Shown here piece by piece: positions 38,931-48,165 of a stretch of 64,000 nt of DNA (positions within the stretch are counted from its first letter, which is position 1; each line of letters opens with the position of its first letter). Below the pieces are notes generated by a model, which saw only the letters and a program-made list of their open reading frames with translations, made no database searches and was not told where the DNA came from. The position numbers and the translations under genes are program-made. Origin of the DNA: Pseudomonas pisciculturae (GTDB lineage: Bacteria; Pseudomonadota; Gammaproteobacteria; Pseudomonadales; Pseudomonadaceae); the NCBI RefSeq assembly GCF_015461805.1, contig NZ_JACVZE010000004.1, positions 248,001 through 312,000 of the forward strand, in the 5' to 3' direction.

Positions 38931-39305
38931 TTAGCCGTGGATGCGTTCGAAGATTTTTTCGATCTTCTCTTTCAGCGCCAATGCAGTGAATGGCTTGACC
39001 ACATAACCGTTAACCCCGGCTTGGGCGGCTTCAATGATCTGCTCACGCTTGGCTTCGGCGGTCACCATCAGTACGGGCAGGCTGCGCAGTTTTTCATCAG
39101 CGCGCACGTGGCGCAGCAAATCGATACCGGTCATGCCCGGCATGTTCCAGTCTGTTACCAGAAAGTCGATGCTCCCGCTGTTGAGGATCGGAATCGCAGT
39201 AATGCCGTCATCCGCCTCGACCGTGTTAGTGAACCCAAGGTCACGCAACAGGTTTTTAATGATCCGCCGCATCGTTGAGAAGTCATCAACGATGAGGATT
39301 TTCAT
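38931..39305 (-). CDS. cheY: Chemotaxis response regulator CheY
   Basis: 124-aa single receiver domain that carries the signal to the flagellar switch. Asp7/Asp8 (IVDDFS), phospho-acceptor Asp52 (VTDWNMPGM), Thr82 and Lys104 (VVKPF) are present. Start at ATG 39305 gives the standard CheY length. Eight upstream in-frame codons are rejected. Confidence 0.97.
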   Translation of the reverse strand: MKILIVDDFSTMRRIIKNLLRDLGFTNTVEADDGITAIPILNSGSIDFLVTDWNMPGMTGIDLLRHVRADEKLRSLPVLMVTAEAKREQIIEAAQAGVNGYVVKPFTALALKEKIEKIFERIHG

Positions 39306-39470
39306 GTTCTTGTCCAATTCGACCTCCAAGCAGTCTTAAACGCGCCCAGCACCTGGACACGCCATTTCAATCAACAGGCATTACACAAAAAGGACTGCCA
39401 GGGCACCACGAAGCGAAACCGCGAAAGCACAGCTGTCACGGTCTCGTCTGCAGTGTCCCCACACTGCCTG

Positions 39471-40211
39471 TCAGCGCGCTCGCCACTCTCCCAAACGCCC
39501 CCGCAAGCGGGCTGCGCACTGGCTGTGCAACTGGCTGACGCGCGATTCGCTGACCCCCAGGACCTCACCGATTTCCTTGAGGTTCAGCTCTTCGTCGTAG
39601 TACAGCGCCAACACCAGTCGCTCACGCTCCGGCAAATTGGCGATCGCGTCGGCCAACGCGCCCTGGAAACGTTCATCCTCCAGGTCACGCGATGGCTCCA
39701 TGTGAGCGCTCGCGCCGTCCTCGTGCAGCCCTTCGTGTTCGCCGTCCTGCAACAGGTCGTCGAAACTGAACAGGCGGCTGCCCAAGGTATCGTTCAAAAT
39801 CCCGTAGTAATCGTCGAGACTCAATTGGAGTTCGGCCGCAACTTCGTGATCTTTAGCGTCGCGACCGGTTTTTGCTTCAATTGCGCGAATTGCGTCACTG
39901 ACCATGCGTGTATTGCGATGCACAGAACGCGGCGCCCAGTCACCTTTGCGCACTTCATCGAGCATGGCGCCACGGATACGGATACCCGCGTACGTCTCGA
40001 AACTCGCGCCCTTGCTCGCGTCGTATTTGGTCGACACTTCGAGCAGGCCGATCATGCCGGCCTGGATCAGGTCCTCGACCTGAACGCTGGCCGGCAGGCG
40101 TGCCAGCAAGTGATAAGCGATGCGCTTGACCAGGGGCGCATAGCGCTCGATCAATTCGCCCTGGCTGTCACGGGCAGACTTCTTGTACGCGTTGTAGCCG
40201 GTCGCTGTCAT
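39471..40211 (-). CDS. fliA: Flagellar sigma factor FliA (sigma-28)
   Basis: 246 aa. Region 2 is seen in LVKRIAYHLLARLPASVQ and EDLIQAGMIGLLE; region 3 in RNTRMVSDAIRAIE; region 4 in LPERERLVLALYYDEELN and KEIGEVLGVSESRVSQLH. It directs late flagellar and chemotaxis genes and is held by the anti-sigma factor FlgM. ATG 40211 overlaps the fleN stop (ATGA). A much longer open frame upstream lies over fleN and is not coding. Confidence 0.97.
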   Translation of the reverse strand: MTATGYNAYKKSARDSQGELIERYAPLVKRIAYHLLARLPASVQVEDLIQAGMIGLLEVSTKYDASKGASFETYAGIRIRGAMLDEVRKGDWAPRSVHRNTRMVSDAIRAIEAKTGRDAKDHEVAAELQLSLDDYYGILNDTLGSRLFSFDDLLQDGEHEGLHEDGASAHMEPSRDLEDERFQGALADAIANLPERERLVLALYYDEELNLKEIGEVLGVSESRVSQLHSQCAARLRGRLGEWRAR

Positions 40212-41041
40212 AGCACGGGTCCTGCGCTCGTCTGATGCACCAATCGCTCGACGAAAAACTCCAGATGCCCCCGCGGGTTGGCAGGCAACGGCCAAGTATC
40301 GACCTTCTGGGCAATGGCCTTGAACGCCAGCGCGCATTTTGAACGAGGGAACGCTTCGTAGACCGCACGCTGCTTTTGCACGGCCTTGCGCACGCACTCG
40401 TCGTAGGGAACTGCGCCGACGTATTGTAAGGCGACATCGAGGAAGCGATCCGTGACCTTGGTCAACTTCGCGAACAGGTTGCGACCTTCTTGCGGGCTCT
40501 GGGCCATGTTGGCCAGCACCCGGAACCGGTTCATGCCGTAGTCACGGTTAAGCAGTTTGATCAGGGCGTAGGCGTCGGTGATCGAGGTGGGTTCATCGCA
40601 GACCACCAGCAATACTTCTTGCGCCGCGCGCACGAAGCTGACCACGGACTCGCCGATCCCGGCAGCGGTGTCGATCACCAGCACGTCGAGGTTGTCGCCG
40701 ATATCGCTGAACGCCTGGATCAGGCCGGCATGCTGGGCCGGGCTCAGGTGCACCATGCTCTGGGTGCCTGAGGCGGCCGGCACGATGCGGATGCCACCGG
40801 GGCCCTGGAGCAGCACATCGCGCAGCTCACAGCGGCCCTCGATCACATCGGCGAGGGTGTGTTTGGGTGTCAGCCCCAGCAGAACGTCGACGTTCGCCAG
40901 CCCCAGGTCAGCATCCAGCAGCATGACGCGACGGCCAAGCTCTGCCAGGGCCAGGGACAAATTCACTGACACGTTAGTTTTCCCGACGCCACCTTTGCCG
41001 CCGGTCACCGCGATCACCTGTACGGGATGCATGCTGCCCAT
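40208..41041 (-). CDS. fleN: Flagellar number regulator FleN (MinD-like ATPase)
   Basis: 277 aa. Deviant Walker A GGKGGVGKTN (Lys16, Lys21), DADLGLANVD and LVIDTAAGIGESV mark the MinD/ParA fold. FleN (FlhG) antagonises the master activator FleQ and keeps the flagellum number at one or few. It sits between flhF and fliA as in other pseudomonads. Confidence 0.96.
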   Translation of the reverse strand: MGSMHPVQVIAVTGGKGGVGKTNVSVNLSLALAELGRRVMLLDADLGLANVDVLLGLTPKHTLADVIEGRCELRDVLLQGPGGIRIVPAASGTQSMVHLSPAQHAGLIQAFSDIGDNLDVLVIDTAAGIGESVVSFVRAAQEVLLVVCDEPTSITDAYALIKLLNRDYGMNRFRVLANMAQSPQEGRNLFAKLTKVTDRFLDVALQYVGAVPYDECVRKAVQKQRAVYEAFPRSKCALAFKAIAQKVDTWPLPANPRGHLEFFVERLVHQTSAGPVL

Positions 41042-41145
41042 TTTATTCCGTTACCTTGTCTTGCTGAGTCGCAGGCTACATGGCTTGGCCGCGTGAATCG
41101 CTTGCAGACCATCGATGTAGGTACATTGCACTGTGTTCATGTTGC

Positions 41146-42462
41146 TCAACCCACGCGCTTGGCCGGGTTGTGATACAGGTCGGCGAACATATCGGCCATC
41201 GCTTCCTCGCTAGGCTCGTCTTGCATTTGCACGCTGACCGCACGGCTGACCAACTGGTGACGGCGCGGCAGATGTAAATCATCTGGAATCCGCGGCCCGT
41301 CGGTCAGGTAGGCGACCGGCAATTCATGGCTGATGGCCAGGCTCAGCACTTCACCCAGGCTCGCAGTTTCATCGAGCTTGGTGAGGATGCAACCGGCCAG
41401 GCCGCAGCGCTTGTAGCTGTGGTAAGCAGCGGTAAGAACCTGTTTCTGGCTGGTGGTTGCAAGCACCAGGTAATTTTTCGACTTGATGCCACGCCCGGCC
41501 AGGCTTTCGAGCTGCATGCGCAACGCAGGGTCGCTGGCTTGCAGGCCGGCGGTGTCGATCAACACCACGCGCTTGCGCAGCAGTGGGTCGAGGGCGTTGG
41601 CCAGGGACTGGCCCGGGTCAACGTGGGTCACCGATACATTGAGGATACGGCCCAGGGTCTTGAGCTGCTCCTGGGCACCAATGCGGTAGCTGTCCATGCT
41701 CACCAGGGCAATATTTTGCGCGCCGTACTTGAGCACATAACGGGCTGCCAGCTTGGCCAGGGTGGTGGTCTTGCCCATGCCGGCCGGGCCGACCATGGCG
41801 ATCACACCGCCTTCTTCAAGCGGCTCGATTTCGGGGGTGGCGATCATGCGCGCCAAGTGGGCCAACAACATGCGCCAAGCCTGGCGGGGTTCTTCGATTT
41901 CGGTAGTCAGGGCCAGCAGGTCGCGGGACAACGGGCCAGACAGGCCGATACGTTGCAGACGACGCCACAGGTTGGCCTGTTGCGGCTTGCTGCCTTGCAA
42001 TTGGGTCCAGGCCAGCGAGCCCAGCTGTACTTCCAGCAGTTCGCGCAGGCCGTTGAGCTCAAAACGCATCGAATCGAACACGCGCTGGTCGACTGCGGCA
42101 GCCGGTGCTGGCGCTGCAGGACGCGGCGGTTCTTTGAAGGTTGGCTCAACCAGCGGCTCGGCAGCCGTCAGCGGCAAGCCGGCAAACAACTGGCGATTGG
42201 TGGTGGCATCGCTGTCGCCACGCATGCTCAGCTCGGCCTGGGCCGAGACGATACGCGAGGCGGTCTTGCGCAACTCGTCTTCGAGTTCCATGTTGGGCAC
42301 GCGCGGTGCCAGCGCCTGGGGGGTGTAATCCAGGGCAGCCGTCAGCTCGACACCGCCGGCAATGCGGCGGTTACCGATAATCGCGGCGTCGGCGCCCAGC
42401 TCATCACGTACCAGTTTCATGGCCTGACGCATATCGGCGGCGAAAAAACGCTTAACTTGCAT
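41146..42462 (-). CDS. flhF: SRP-type GTPase FlhF, flagellar placement
   Basis: 438 aa. N-terminal basic domain (MQVKRFFAADMRQAMKLV), middle region, then the SRP54-like GTPase domain: P-loop GPAGMGKTTTLAKLAARY, SMDSYRIGAQEQL, LIDTAGL, LTKLDETASLGEVL. It recruits early flagellar parts to the pole. It starts 11 bp after flhA. Confidence 0.96.
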   Translation of the reverse strand: MQVKRFFAADMRQAMKLVRDELGADAAIIGNRRIAGGVELTAALDYTPQALAPRVPNMELEDELRKTASRIVSAQAELSMRGDSDATTNRQLFAGLPLTAAEPLVEPTFKEPPRPAAPAPAAAVDQRVFDSMRFELNGLRELLEVQLGSLAWTQLQGSKPQQANLWRRLQRIGLSGPLSRDLLALTTEIEEPRQAWRMLLAHLARMIATPEIEPLEEGGVIAMVGPAGMGKTTTLAKLAARYVLKYGAQNIALVSMDSYRIGAQEQLKTLGRILNVSVTHVDPGQSLANALDPLLRKRVVLIDTAGLQASDPALRMQLESLAGRGIKSKNYLVLATTSQKQVLTAAYHSYKRCGLAGCILTKLDETASLGEVLSLAISHELPVAYLTDGPRIPDDLHLPRRHQLVSRAVSVQMQDEPSEEAMADMFADLYHNPAKRVG

Positions 42463-42473
42463 AACCCACTACC

Positions 42474-44606
42474 TCAGCCGTTGGGCCCTACTGTCGCGAC
42501 GATAGTCACTTGCTTGTTGTCAGGAATTTCCTGATAAGCCAAAACGTGCAAATTCGGAACTGCCAGGCGCCCAAACCGCGACAACATCGCTCGGACCGGG
42601 CCTGCCACCAGCAGAATCACCGGTTGGCCCTGCATCTCTTGGCGTTGTGCGGCGTCGATCAACGAACGCTGCAGTTTTTCAGCCATGCTTGGCTCCAGCA
42701 GAACGCCCTCTTCCTGGCCTTGCCCTGCCTTCTGAATACTATTGAGCAATATTTGTTCCAACCTTGGTTCCAAGGTGATCACAGGCAGCTCAGACTCAGT
42801 GCCTACAATGCTTTGCACGATTGCGCGCGACAATCCGACGCGCACCGCGGCCACCAGGGCGGCAGTATCTTGACTCTTGGCGGCATTGTTGGCGATAGCC
42901 TCGGCAATGCTGCGAATGTCGCGCACCGGCACTTGTTCGGCCAGCAGCGCCTGCAACACCTTGAGCAGTTGCGACAACGACAGCACACCCGGCACCAGCT
43001 CTTCAGCCAGTTTAGGCGATGCTTTGGCGAGCAAGCCCATCAATTGCTGGACTTCCTCGTGGCCGATCAGCTCATGGGAGTGCTTGTACAAAATCTGGTT
43101 AAGGTGCGTGGCGACCACGGTGCTGGCGTCCACCACGGTGTATCCGAGGGACTGCGCCTGGCTGCGCTGGCTGATTTCGATCCACACCGCGTCCAGGCCA
43201 AAAGCCGGATCTTTGGCGGTAATGCCGTTGAGGCTGCCGAAGACTTGCCCGGGGTTGATCGCCAGTTCGCGGTCTGGGTAAATCTCGGCTTCGGCCAAAA
43301 TCACGCCCATGAGGGTCAGGCGGTAGGCGCTCGGGGCCAGGTCGAGGTTGTCGCGGATGTGCACAGTAGGCATCAAGAAGCCCAGGTCCTGTGACAATTT
43401 CTTGCGCACGCCCTTGATCCGGGCGAGCAATTGGCCGCCCTGGTTGCGGTCTACCAGAGGGATCAGGCGATAGCCCACTTCCAGGCCGATCATGTCGATT
43501 GGGGTCACGTCATCCCAGCCCAGCTCCTTGGTTTCCGAGGCGCGAGCTGGGGATGGCAGCAATTCTTGCTGACGCGCAACTTCTTGCAGTGCCTGCACTT
43601 TGACTGCGTTCTGCTTCTTCCAGAACAGATAGGCCGCGCCGCCGGCCAGGGCCGCCATGCTGAGGAACGAGACATGGGGCATGCCCGGCACGATGCCCAT
43701 GATCGCCATGATGCCCGCCGCCACGGCCAAGGCCTTGGGCGAAGCGAACATCTGCCGGCTGATCTGCTTGCCCATGTCTTCGGAGCCCGAAGCACGGGTA
43801 ACCATGATGGCCGCCGCTGTGGATAACAACAGTGATGGCAATTGCGCCACTAAACCGTCACCGATGGTCAGCAAGGCGTAGACCCGGCCCGCATCGCCGA
43901 AGGTCATGCCGTGCTGGAAGATGCCGACCGCCATGCCGCCGATGAGGTTGATAAACAGAATCAGCAGGCCCGCGATGGCGTCACCGCGTACGAATTTACT
44001 GGCACCGTCCATGGAGCCGTAGAACTCGGCTTCCTGGGCCACTTCGGCACGACGGGACTTGGCTTGGTTCTGGTCGATCAGGCCGGCGTTGAGGTCGGCG
44101 TCGATGGCCATCTGTTTGCCGGGCATGGCGTCGAGGGTAAACCGCGCGCTCACCTCGGAAATTCGCCCGGCACCTTTGGTCACCACGACGAAGTTGATGA
44201 TCATGAGGATCGCGAACACTACGATACCGACCACGTAGTTACCGCCGATCACCACTTCACCGAAGGCCTGGATCACTTTACCGGCAGCGGCATGGCCGTC
44301 CTGGCCGTGGAGCATCACCACGCGGGTCGAGGCCACGTTGAGCGCCAGCCGCAACAGGGTCGCCACCAGCAGAATGGTGGGGAACACTGCAAAATCCAGC
44401 GGCCGCAGGGCGTACACGCACACCAGCAACACGACGACAGACAAGGCAATGTTGAAGGTAAAGAACACGTCCAGCAGGAACGGCGGCATCGGCAACATCA
44501 TCATTGCCAGCATCACCAGCAACAACAACGGCACACCCAGATTGCCCCGCGACAGGTCAGTCAGGGTGCCACGGGCCGTGCTGAACATTTGAGAGCGATC
44601 TACCAC
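42474..44606 (-). CDS. flhA: Flagellar export gate protein FlhA
   Basis: 710-aa integral membrane component of the flagellar type III export gate. Eight hydrophobic segments fill the first ~330 residues (GVPLLLLVMLAMMMLPMPPF...), with the conserved RISEVSARFTLDAMPGKQM loop. The C-terminal cytoplasmic domain binds export chaperones. A GTG start at 44606 is chosen because GAGGA precedes it at a normal distance and the protein then begins MVDRSQMFSTAR, close to known FlhA. An ATG at codon 7 is an alternative. A sigma-54 promoter and a 5' hairpin lie upstream. Confidence 0.93.
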   Translation of the reverse strand: MVDRSQMFSTARGTLTDLSRGNLGVPLLLLVMLAMMMLPMPPFLLDVFFTFNIALSVVVLLVCVYALRPLDFAVFPTILLVATLLRLALNVASTRVVMLHGQDGHAAAGKVIQAFGEVVIGGNYVVGIVVFAILMIINFVVVTKGAGRISEVSARFTLDAMPGKQMAIDADLNAGLIDQNQAKSRRAEVAQEAEFYGSMDGASKFVRGDAIAGLLILFINLIGGMAVGIFQHGMTFGDAGRVYALLTIGDGLVAQLPSLLLSTAAAIMVTRASGSEDMGKQISRQMFASPKALAVAAGIMAIMGIVPGMPHVSFLSMAALAGGAAYLFWKKQNAVKVQALQEVARQQELLPSPARASETKELGWDDVTPIDMIGLEVGYRLIPLVDRNQGGQLLARIKGVRKKLSQDLGFLMPTVHIRDNLDLAPSAYRLTLMGVILAEAEIYPDRELAINPGQVFGSLNGITAKDPAFGLDAVWIEISQRSQAQSLGYTVVDASTVVATHLNQILYKHSHELIGHEEVQQLMGLLAKASPKLAEELVPGVLSLSQLLKVLQALLAEQVPVRDIRSIAEAIANNAAKSQDTAALVAAVRVGLSRAIVQSIVGTESELPVITLEPRLEQILLNSIQKAGQGQEEGVLLEPSMAEKLQRSLIDAAQRQEMQGQPVILLVAGPVRAMLSRFGRLAVPNLHVLAYQEIPDNKQVTIVATVGPNG

Positions 44607-44639
44607 CGGTATTCCTCGTGTCCTTTGAAGCAAAGTTTT

Positions 44640-44655
44640 GACGCCAGAAGGCGTC
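44640..44655 (-). other. Hairpin at the predicted 5' end of flhA mRNA
   Basis: GACGCC-TTCT-GGCGTC forms a perfect 6-bp stem with a 4-base loop. If transcription begins about 12 bases after the -12 element of the sigma-54 site, the stem starts within a few bases of the mRNA 5' end. No T-run follows, so it is not a terminator. Confidence 0.55.
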
Positions 44656-44668
44656 TTGGAAGCGGTAT

Positions 44669-44684
44669 TGCAAGAAGCCTTCCA
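44669..44684 (-). promoter_or_regulatory. Sigma-54 promoter for flhA-flhF-fleN-fliA
   Basis: On the minus strand TGGAAGGCTTCTTGCA fits GG-N10-GC with a good TTGCA -12 element; the -24 element TGGAAG departs from TGGCAC. It lies about 65 bp before the flhA start. Confidence 0.65.
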
Positions 44685-44723
44685 ACTTTAGGTTGGCAGC
44701 GGGGAACATTGATTGTGCGCAAA

Positions 44724-44822
44724 GCAAATGTGGGAGGGGGCTTGCCCCCGATAGCGGTAGATCAGCACCAGATGTGCTGGCTGAACCACCGCTATCGGGG
44801 GCAAGCCCCCTCCCACATTTAG
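44724..44822. repeat. REP pair
   Basis: Inverted units with the TGTGGGAGGGGGCTTGCCCC core separated by about 40 bp, between the flhA promoter and the end of the cold-shock gene. It may end the cold-shock transcript. Confidence 0.92.
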
Positions 44823-44874
44823 CCTTGTGTCGGGCTTGAATACTGAGCACACCGCCAAGCTCGCTTGGAACCGG

Positions 44875-45084
44875 TCAGATCACACGTACATCGTCGGCCT
44901 GCGGCCCCTTCTGACCCTCCTTGACCTCGTATTCCACTTTTTGGCCCTCCTCGAGAGTTTTGAATCCTTCGCTTTTTATTGAGGAATAATGGACAAACAG
45001 ATCAGAGCCCCCTGCAGCCTGCACAATGAACCCAAAACCTTTTTCTGCGTTAAACCATTTAACCGTACCCATTGCCCTTGCCAT
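44875..45084 (-). CDS. Cold-shock domain protein (CspA family)
   Basis: 69-aa nucleic-acid-binding protein. RNP1 is KGFGFI and RNP2-like is DLFVHYSSI, within [19 protein letters not shown] 45084 follows GGGAG; a second ATG four codons later is the other option and gives the shorter classical Csp. The gene lies between flhB and flhA, on the same strand, and interrupts the flagellar export genes. A palindrome like that of the 404-aa unknown gene lies about 70 bp upstream. Confidence 0.95.
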   Translation of the reverse strand: MARAMGTVKWFNAEKGFGFIVQAAGGSDLFVHYSSIKSEGFKTLEEGQKVEYEVKEGQKGPQADDVRVI

Positions 45085-45149
45085 TGCGTTACTCCCACTG
45101 CCTTGATTGAACCTGCGGCCCAATCAAACCTTGAAGGCGCACAGGCTGG

Positions 45150-45171
45150 CTACTGTCAAAGTTGACAGGTC
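45150..45171. promoter_or_regulatory. Palindrome CTGTCAAAGTTGACAG upstream of the cold-shock gene
   Basis: A 16-bp inverted repeat with perfect 7-bp arms (45153-45168), in the context CTGGCTACTGTCA also found at 13617-13629. Placed 69 bp before the start codon, against 75 bp for the matching 16-bp core of the other copy. Confidence 0.55.
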
Positions 45172-45217
45172 AAGGGAAGCTTACGACGAACGGCAGAACG
45201 GCAAACCCCAGAACAGA

Positions 45218-46354
45218 TCACGAGTCCCGACGCAATTCCGGCGGGATCGGCAGGTCTTTGAGGGGGTCAGGGCGCTTGCCTTTACCCGCGTGGTACTGGC
45301 GAATCTGATAGACATACGCCAACACCTGCGCAACAGCCAGGTACAAGCCAGCAGGAATCTCCTGCTCCAGCTCGGTGGAATAGAAGATCGACCGCGCCAA
45401 CTCCGGCGACTCCAACAACAGGATGTCGTTAGCCACCGCAATTTCACGAATCTTCAACGCAGTAAAGTCGCTGCCCTTGGCCAGCAGCATCGGCGCACCG
45501 CCTTTCTCCGGGTCGTACTTGAGCGCTACGGCGTAGTGAGTCGGGTTGGTGATGACCACGTCGGCGTCGGGCACCGAGGCTATCATCTTGCGCTGGGACA
45601 TTTCCCGTTGCAGCTGGCGAATGCGCTGCTTGACCTCGGGGCGGCCTTCCTGGTCCTTGTGCTCGTCGCGCACTTCCTGCTTGGTCATCAGCAGTTTCTT
45701 GTGGCTTTCCCACAGCTGGATCGGCGCGTCCACGGCCGCAATGATGATCAAGCCGGCGGCCATCCACATCGCGCTCCAGCCCACTACTTGCACGCTATGG
45801 ATGATCGCCGACTCCAGCGGCTCATGGGCGATGCGCAGCAAGTCGTCGATGTCTGACGACAACACCATCAGCGCCACAAACAGAATCAGGATGAACTTGG
45901 CCAAGGCCTTGAGCAGCTCCACCAACGCCTTGGCGGAGAACATGCGCTTGAGCCCTGCTCCGGGGTTCATGCGGCTGAACTTGGGTGCCATGCTGCCAGC
46001 AGCGAACAGCCAGCCGCCCAAGGCGACCGGGCCGATCAGCGCCGCCAACAGCAAGGTGATCAGGATCGGCTGCACCGCCAAAATCGCGATTTTGCCTGAG
46101 TGCAGCAGGTACTGACCCATGGCGCCCGGGTCGAGCAGCACCTCGCGGGGCAAGGCGAAGTTGTGCTTCATCAACTCCATCAAATCCAGCGCCAGGCCGC
46201 CGCCGTAGATCAGCAAGGCGCCAGCGCCGGCCATCATGGTGGCAACGGTATTGAGCTCTTTGGAGCGGGCAATCTCGCCCTTTTCCCTGGAGTCTTTTTT
46301 ACGTTTCTCCGTGGGGTCTTCTGTTTTGTCCTGACCACTCTCGCTTTCGGCCAT
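45218..46354 (-). CDS. flhB: Flagellar export switch protein FlhB
   Basis: 378 aa. Four membrane segments in the N-terminal half and a cytoplasmic domain with the self-cleaving NPTH motif (VVITNPTHYAVALKY), which changes substrate choice from hook to filament. N-terminus MAESESGQDKTEDPTEKRKKDS is typical. It starts 3 bp after fliR. Confidence 0.96.
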   Translation of the reverse strand: MAESESGQDKTEDPTEKRKKDSREKGEIARSKELNTVATMMAGAGALLIYGGGLALDLMELMKHNFALPREVLLDPGAMGQYLLHSGKIAILAVQPILITLLLAALIGPVALGGWLFAAGSMAPKFSRMNPGAGLKRMFSAKALVELLKALAKFILILFVALMVLSSDIDDLLRIAHEPLESAIIHSVQVVGWSAMWMAAGLIIIAAVDAPIQLWESHKKLLMTKQEVRDEHKDQEGRPEVKQRIRQLQREMSQRKMIASVPDADVVITNPTHYAVALKYDPEKGGAPMLLAKGSDFTALKIREIAVANDILLLESPELARSIFYSTELEQEIPAGLYLAVAQVLAYVYQIRQYHAGKGKRPDPLKDLPIPPELRRDS

Positions 46355-46357
46355 GGC

Positions 46358-47143
46358 TCAGCGCGCCCGTGCCAGATCACGTAAGAACTGCAAGGCGTCG
46401 ACCGCCAGCGGTTGATACTGATTGAGAATGTCGGCCAGGCCGATCCAGAAAATCCCCATGCCCAACACCAGGGTCAACGGGAAGCCGATAGAGAAGATGT
46501 TCAACTGCGGCGCCGCACGGGTCATCACGCCAAACGCGATATTGACCACCAGCAACGCAGTGATCGCCGGCAACACCAGCAACAAGGACGCGCCCAGCAC
46601 CCAGGCAAGACGCCCGACTATTTCCCAGAAATGATTGACCACCAGGCCCGAGCCCACCGGCAAGGTCGTGAAACTCTCGGTCAACACCTCGAAGGCCACC
46701 AAATGGCCGTTCATGGCCAGAAACAGCAAGGTCACCAACATCGTCAGGAATTGCCCGATCACCGCCGCCGACACGCCGTTGGTGGGGTCGACCATGGAGG
46801 CGAAGCCCATACCCATCTGGATCGAGATGATTTGCCCGGCAATCACGAACGCCTGGAAAAACAGCGAGAGGGAAAACCCCAACATAGCGCCGATCAGAAT
46901 CTGCTCGGCGATCAACAGCAGCGCACTCAAATCAATGGCATTGACCGGCGGCATCGGCGGCAACCCAGGCACGATCACCACGGTAATCGCCACCGCGAAG
47001 TACAGGCGTACACGCCGTGGCACCAGGGTCGTGCCGAATACCGGCATGGCCATCAACATCGCCGTCACCCGAAACAGTGGCAGGATGAAGGAGGCCACCC
47101 AGGTACTGATCTGGGTGTCGGTCAATGCCAGCAACGACTGCAT
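46358..47143 (-). CDS. fliR: Flagellar export gate protein FliR
   Basis: 261-aa membrane protein with about six hydrophobic segments (WVASFILPLFRVTAMLMAMPVFG at the start; LLLVLPAITALLVVNIAFGVM; GFPLTLVLGMGIFWIGL). Part of the FliPQR export core. It lies 4 bp after fliQ. Confidence 0.95.
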   Translation of the reverse strand: MQSLLALTDTQISTWVASFILPLFRVTAMLMAMPVFGTTLVPRRVRLYFAVAITVVIVPGLPPMPPVNAIDLSALLLIAEQILIGAMLGFSLSLFFQAFVIAGQIISIQMGMGFASMVDPTNGVSAAVIGQFLTMLVTLLFLAMNGHLVAFEVLTESFTTLPVGSGLVVNHFWEIVGRLAWVLGASLLLVLPAITALLVVNIAFGVMTRAAPQLNIFSIGFPLTLVLGMGIFWIGLADILNQYQPLAVDALQFLRDLARAR

Positions 47144-47147
47144 CGGG

Positions 47148-47417
47148 TCAGCCGATCAGATGCGGAATACTGCCGTACAACTGCAGGATGTATTCCATAA
47201 AGGTTTGCACCAGCCACGGGCCGGCGACGATCAGGGTGACCAGCATCACCAGCAAACGCGGCAAAAAGCTCAAGGTCTGTTCGTTGATCTGGGTCGCCGC
47301 CTGGAACATCGCCACCAACAGGCCCACCAACAGACTTGGCACCACCAGCACGGCCACCATCACCGTGGTCAGCCACAGCGCTTCGCGAAACAGGTCGACG
47401 GCTACTTCTGGCGTCAT
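47148..47417 (-). CDS. fliQ: Flagellar export gate protein FliQ
   Basis: 89 aa with two membrane helices (TVMVAVLVVPSLLVGLLVAMF and LVMLVTLIVAGPWLVQTFME) and the family start MTPEVAVDLFREAL. It is found between fliP and fliR with gaps of 4 bp. Confidence 0.95.
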   Translation of the reverse strand: MTPEVAVDLFREALWLTTVMVAVLVVPSLLVGLLVAMFQAATQINEQTLSFLPRLLVMLVTLIVAGPWLVQTFMEYILQLYGSIPHLIG

Positions 47418-47421
47418 AGCG

Positions 47422-48165
47422 CTATACCCCGCCGAAACTGCCGGCGAGGGTGCCGATAATCAGCGCCCAGCCGTCTACCAGTACAAACAACATGATCTTG
47501 AACGGCAACGAGATGATCAGCGGCGACAGCATCATCATACCCATGGCCATCAGCACGCTCGCCACAACCAGGTCGATGATCAGGAACGGGATAAAGATCA
47601 TGAAGCCGATCTGGAACGCGGTCTTCAATTCGGACGTGACAAACGCCGGCACCAGGATGGTCAGGGGCGCCTGGTCCGGGGTGGCGATGTCGGTACGCTT
47701 GGACAGGCGCATAAACAGCTCAAGGTCGCTGGAGCGGGTCTGCGAGAGCATAAAGTCCTTGATTGGCACCTGAGCCCGGTCAATCGCGACCTGGGCGGTG
47801 ATGGTTTCTGCCAGGTACGGTTGCAGGGCTTGCTGGTTCACCTTGTCGAACACCGGCGCCATGATAAACATCGTCAAGAACAACGCCATGCCGGTGAGGA
47901 TCTGGTTGGACGGTGTCTGCTGCAAGCCCAGGGCCTGACGCAGGATCGAAAACACGATGATGATCCGCGTAAAGCTGGTCATCAGCATGACAAACGCCGG
48001 GATAAAACTCAGCGCGGTCATGATCAGCAGGATCTGCAGGCTGACCGAATACTCCTGCGCGCCCGCCGCGTTGGTGCCCAGGGTGATCGCCGGGATCGAC
48101 AACGGGTCGGCGGCCAGCGCCAATGGCGCGACCAGCAACAGCATGAGCGTCAATAAAACGCGCAT
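47422..48165 (-). CDS. fliP: Flagellar export gate protein FliP
   Basis: 247 aa. A cleavable signal peptide ([20 protein letters not shown]), then the typical [40 protein letters not shown] and [15 protein letters not shown] segments. Start overlaps the fliO stop by one base. Confidence 0.96.
   Translation of the reverse strand: MRVLLTLMLLLVAPLALAADPLSIPAITLGTNAAGAQEYSVSLQILLIMTALSFIPAFVMLMTSFTRIIIVFSILRQALGLQQTPSNQILTGMALFLTMFIMAPVFDKVNQQALQPYLAETITAQVAIDRAQVPIKDFMLSQTRSSDLELFMRLSKRTDIATPDQAPLTILVPAFVTSELKTAFQIGFMIFIPFLIIDLVVASVLMAMGMMMLSPLIISLPFKIMLFVLVDGWALIIGTLAGSFGGV

Noticed and set aside
39306..39470. Sigma-54 promoter before cheY (TGGCAG near 39400)
   Set aside because: No GC at the required 10-base spacing from the GG.
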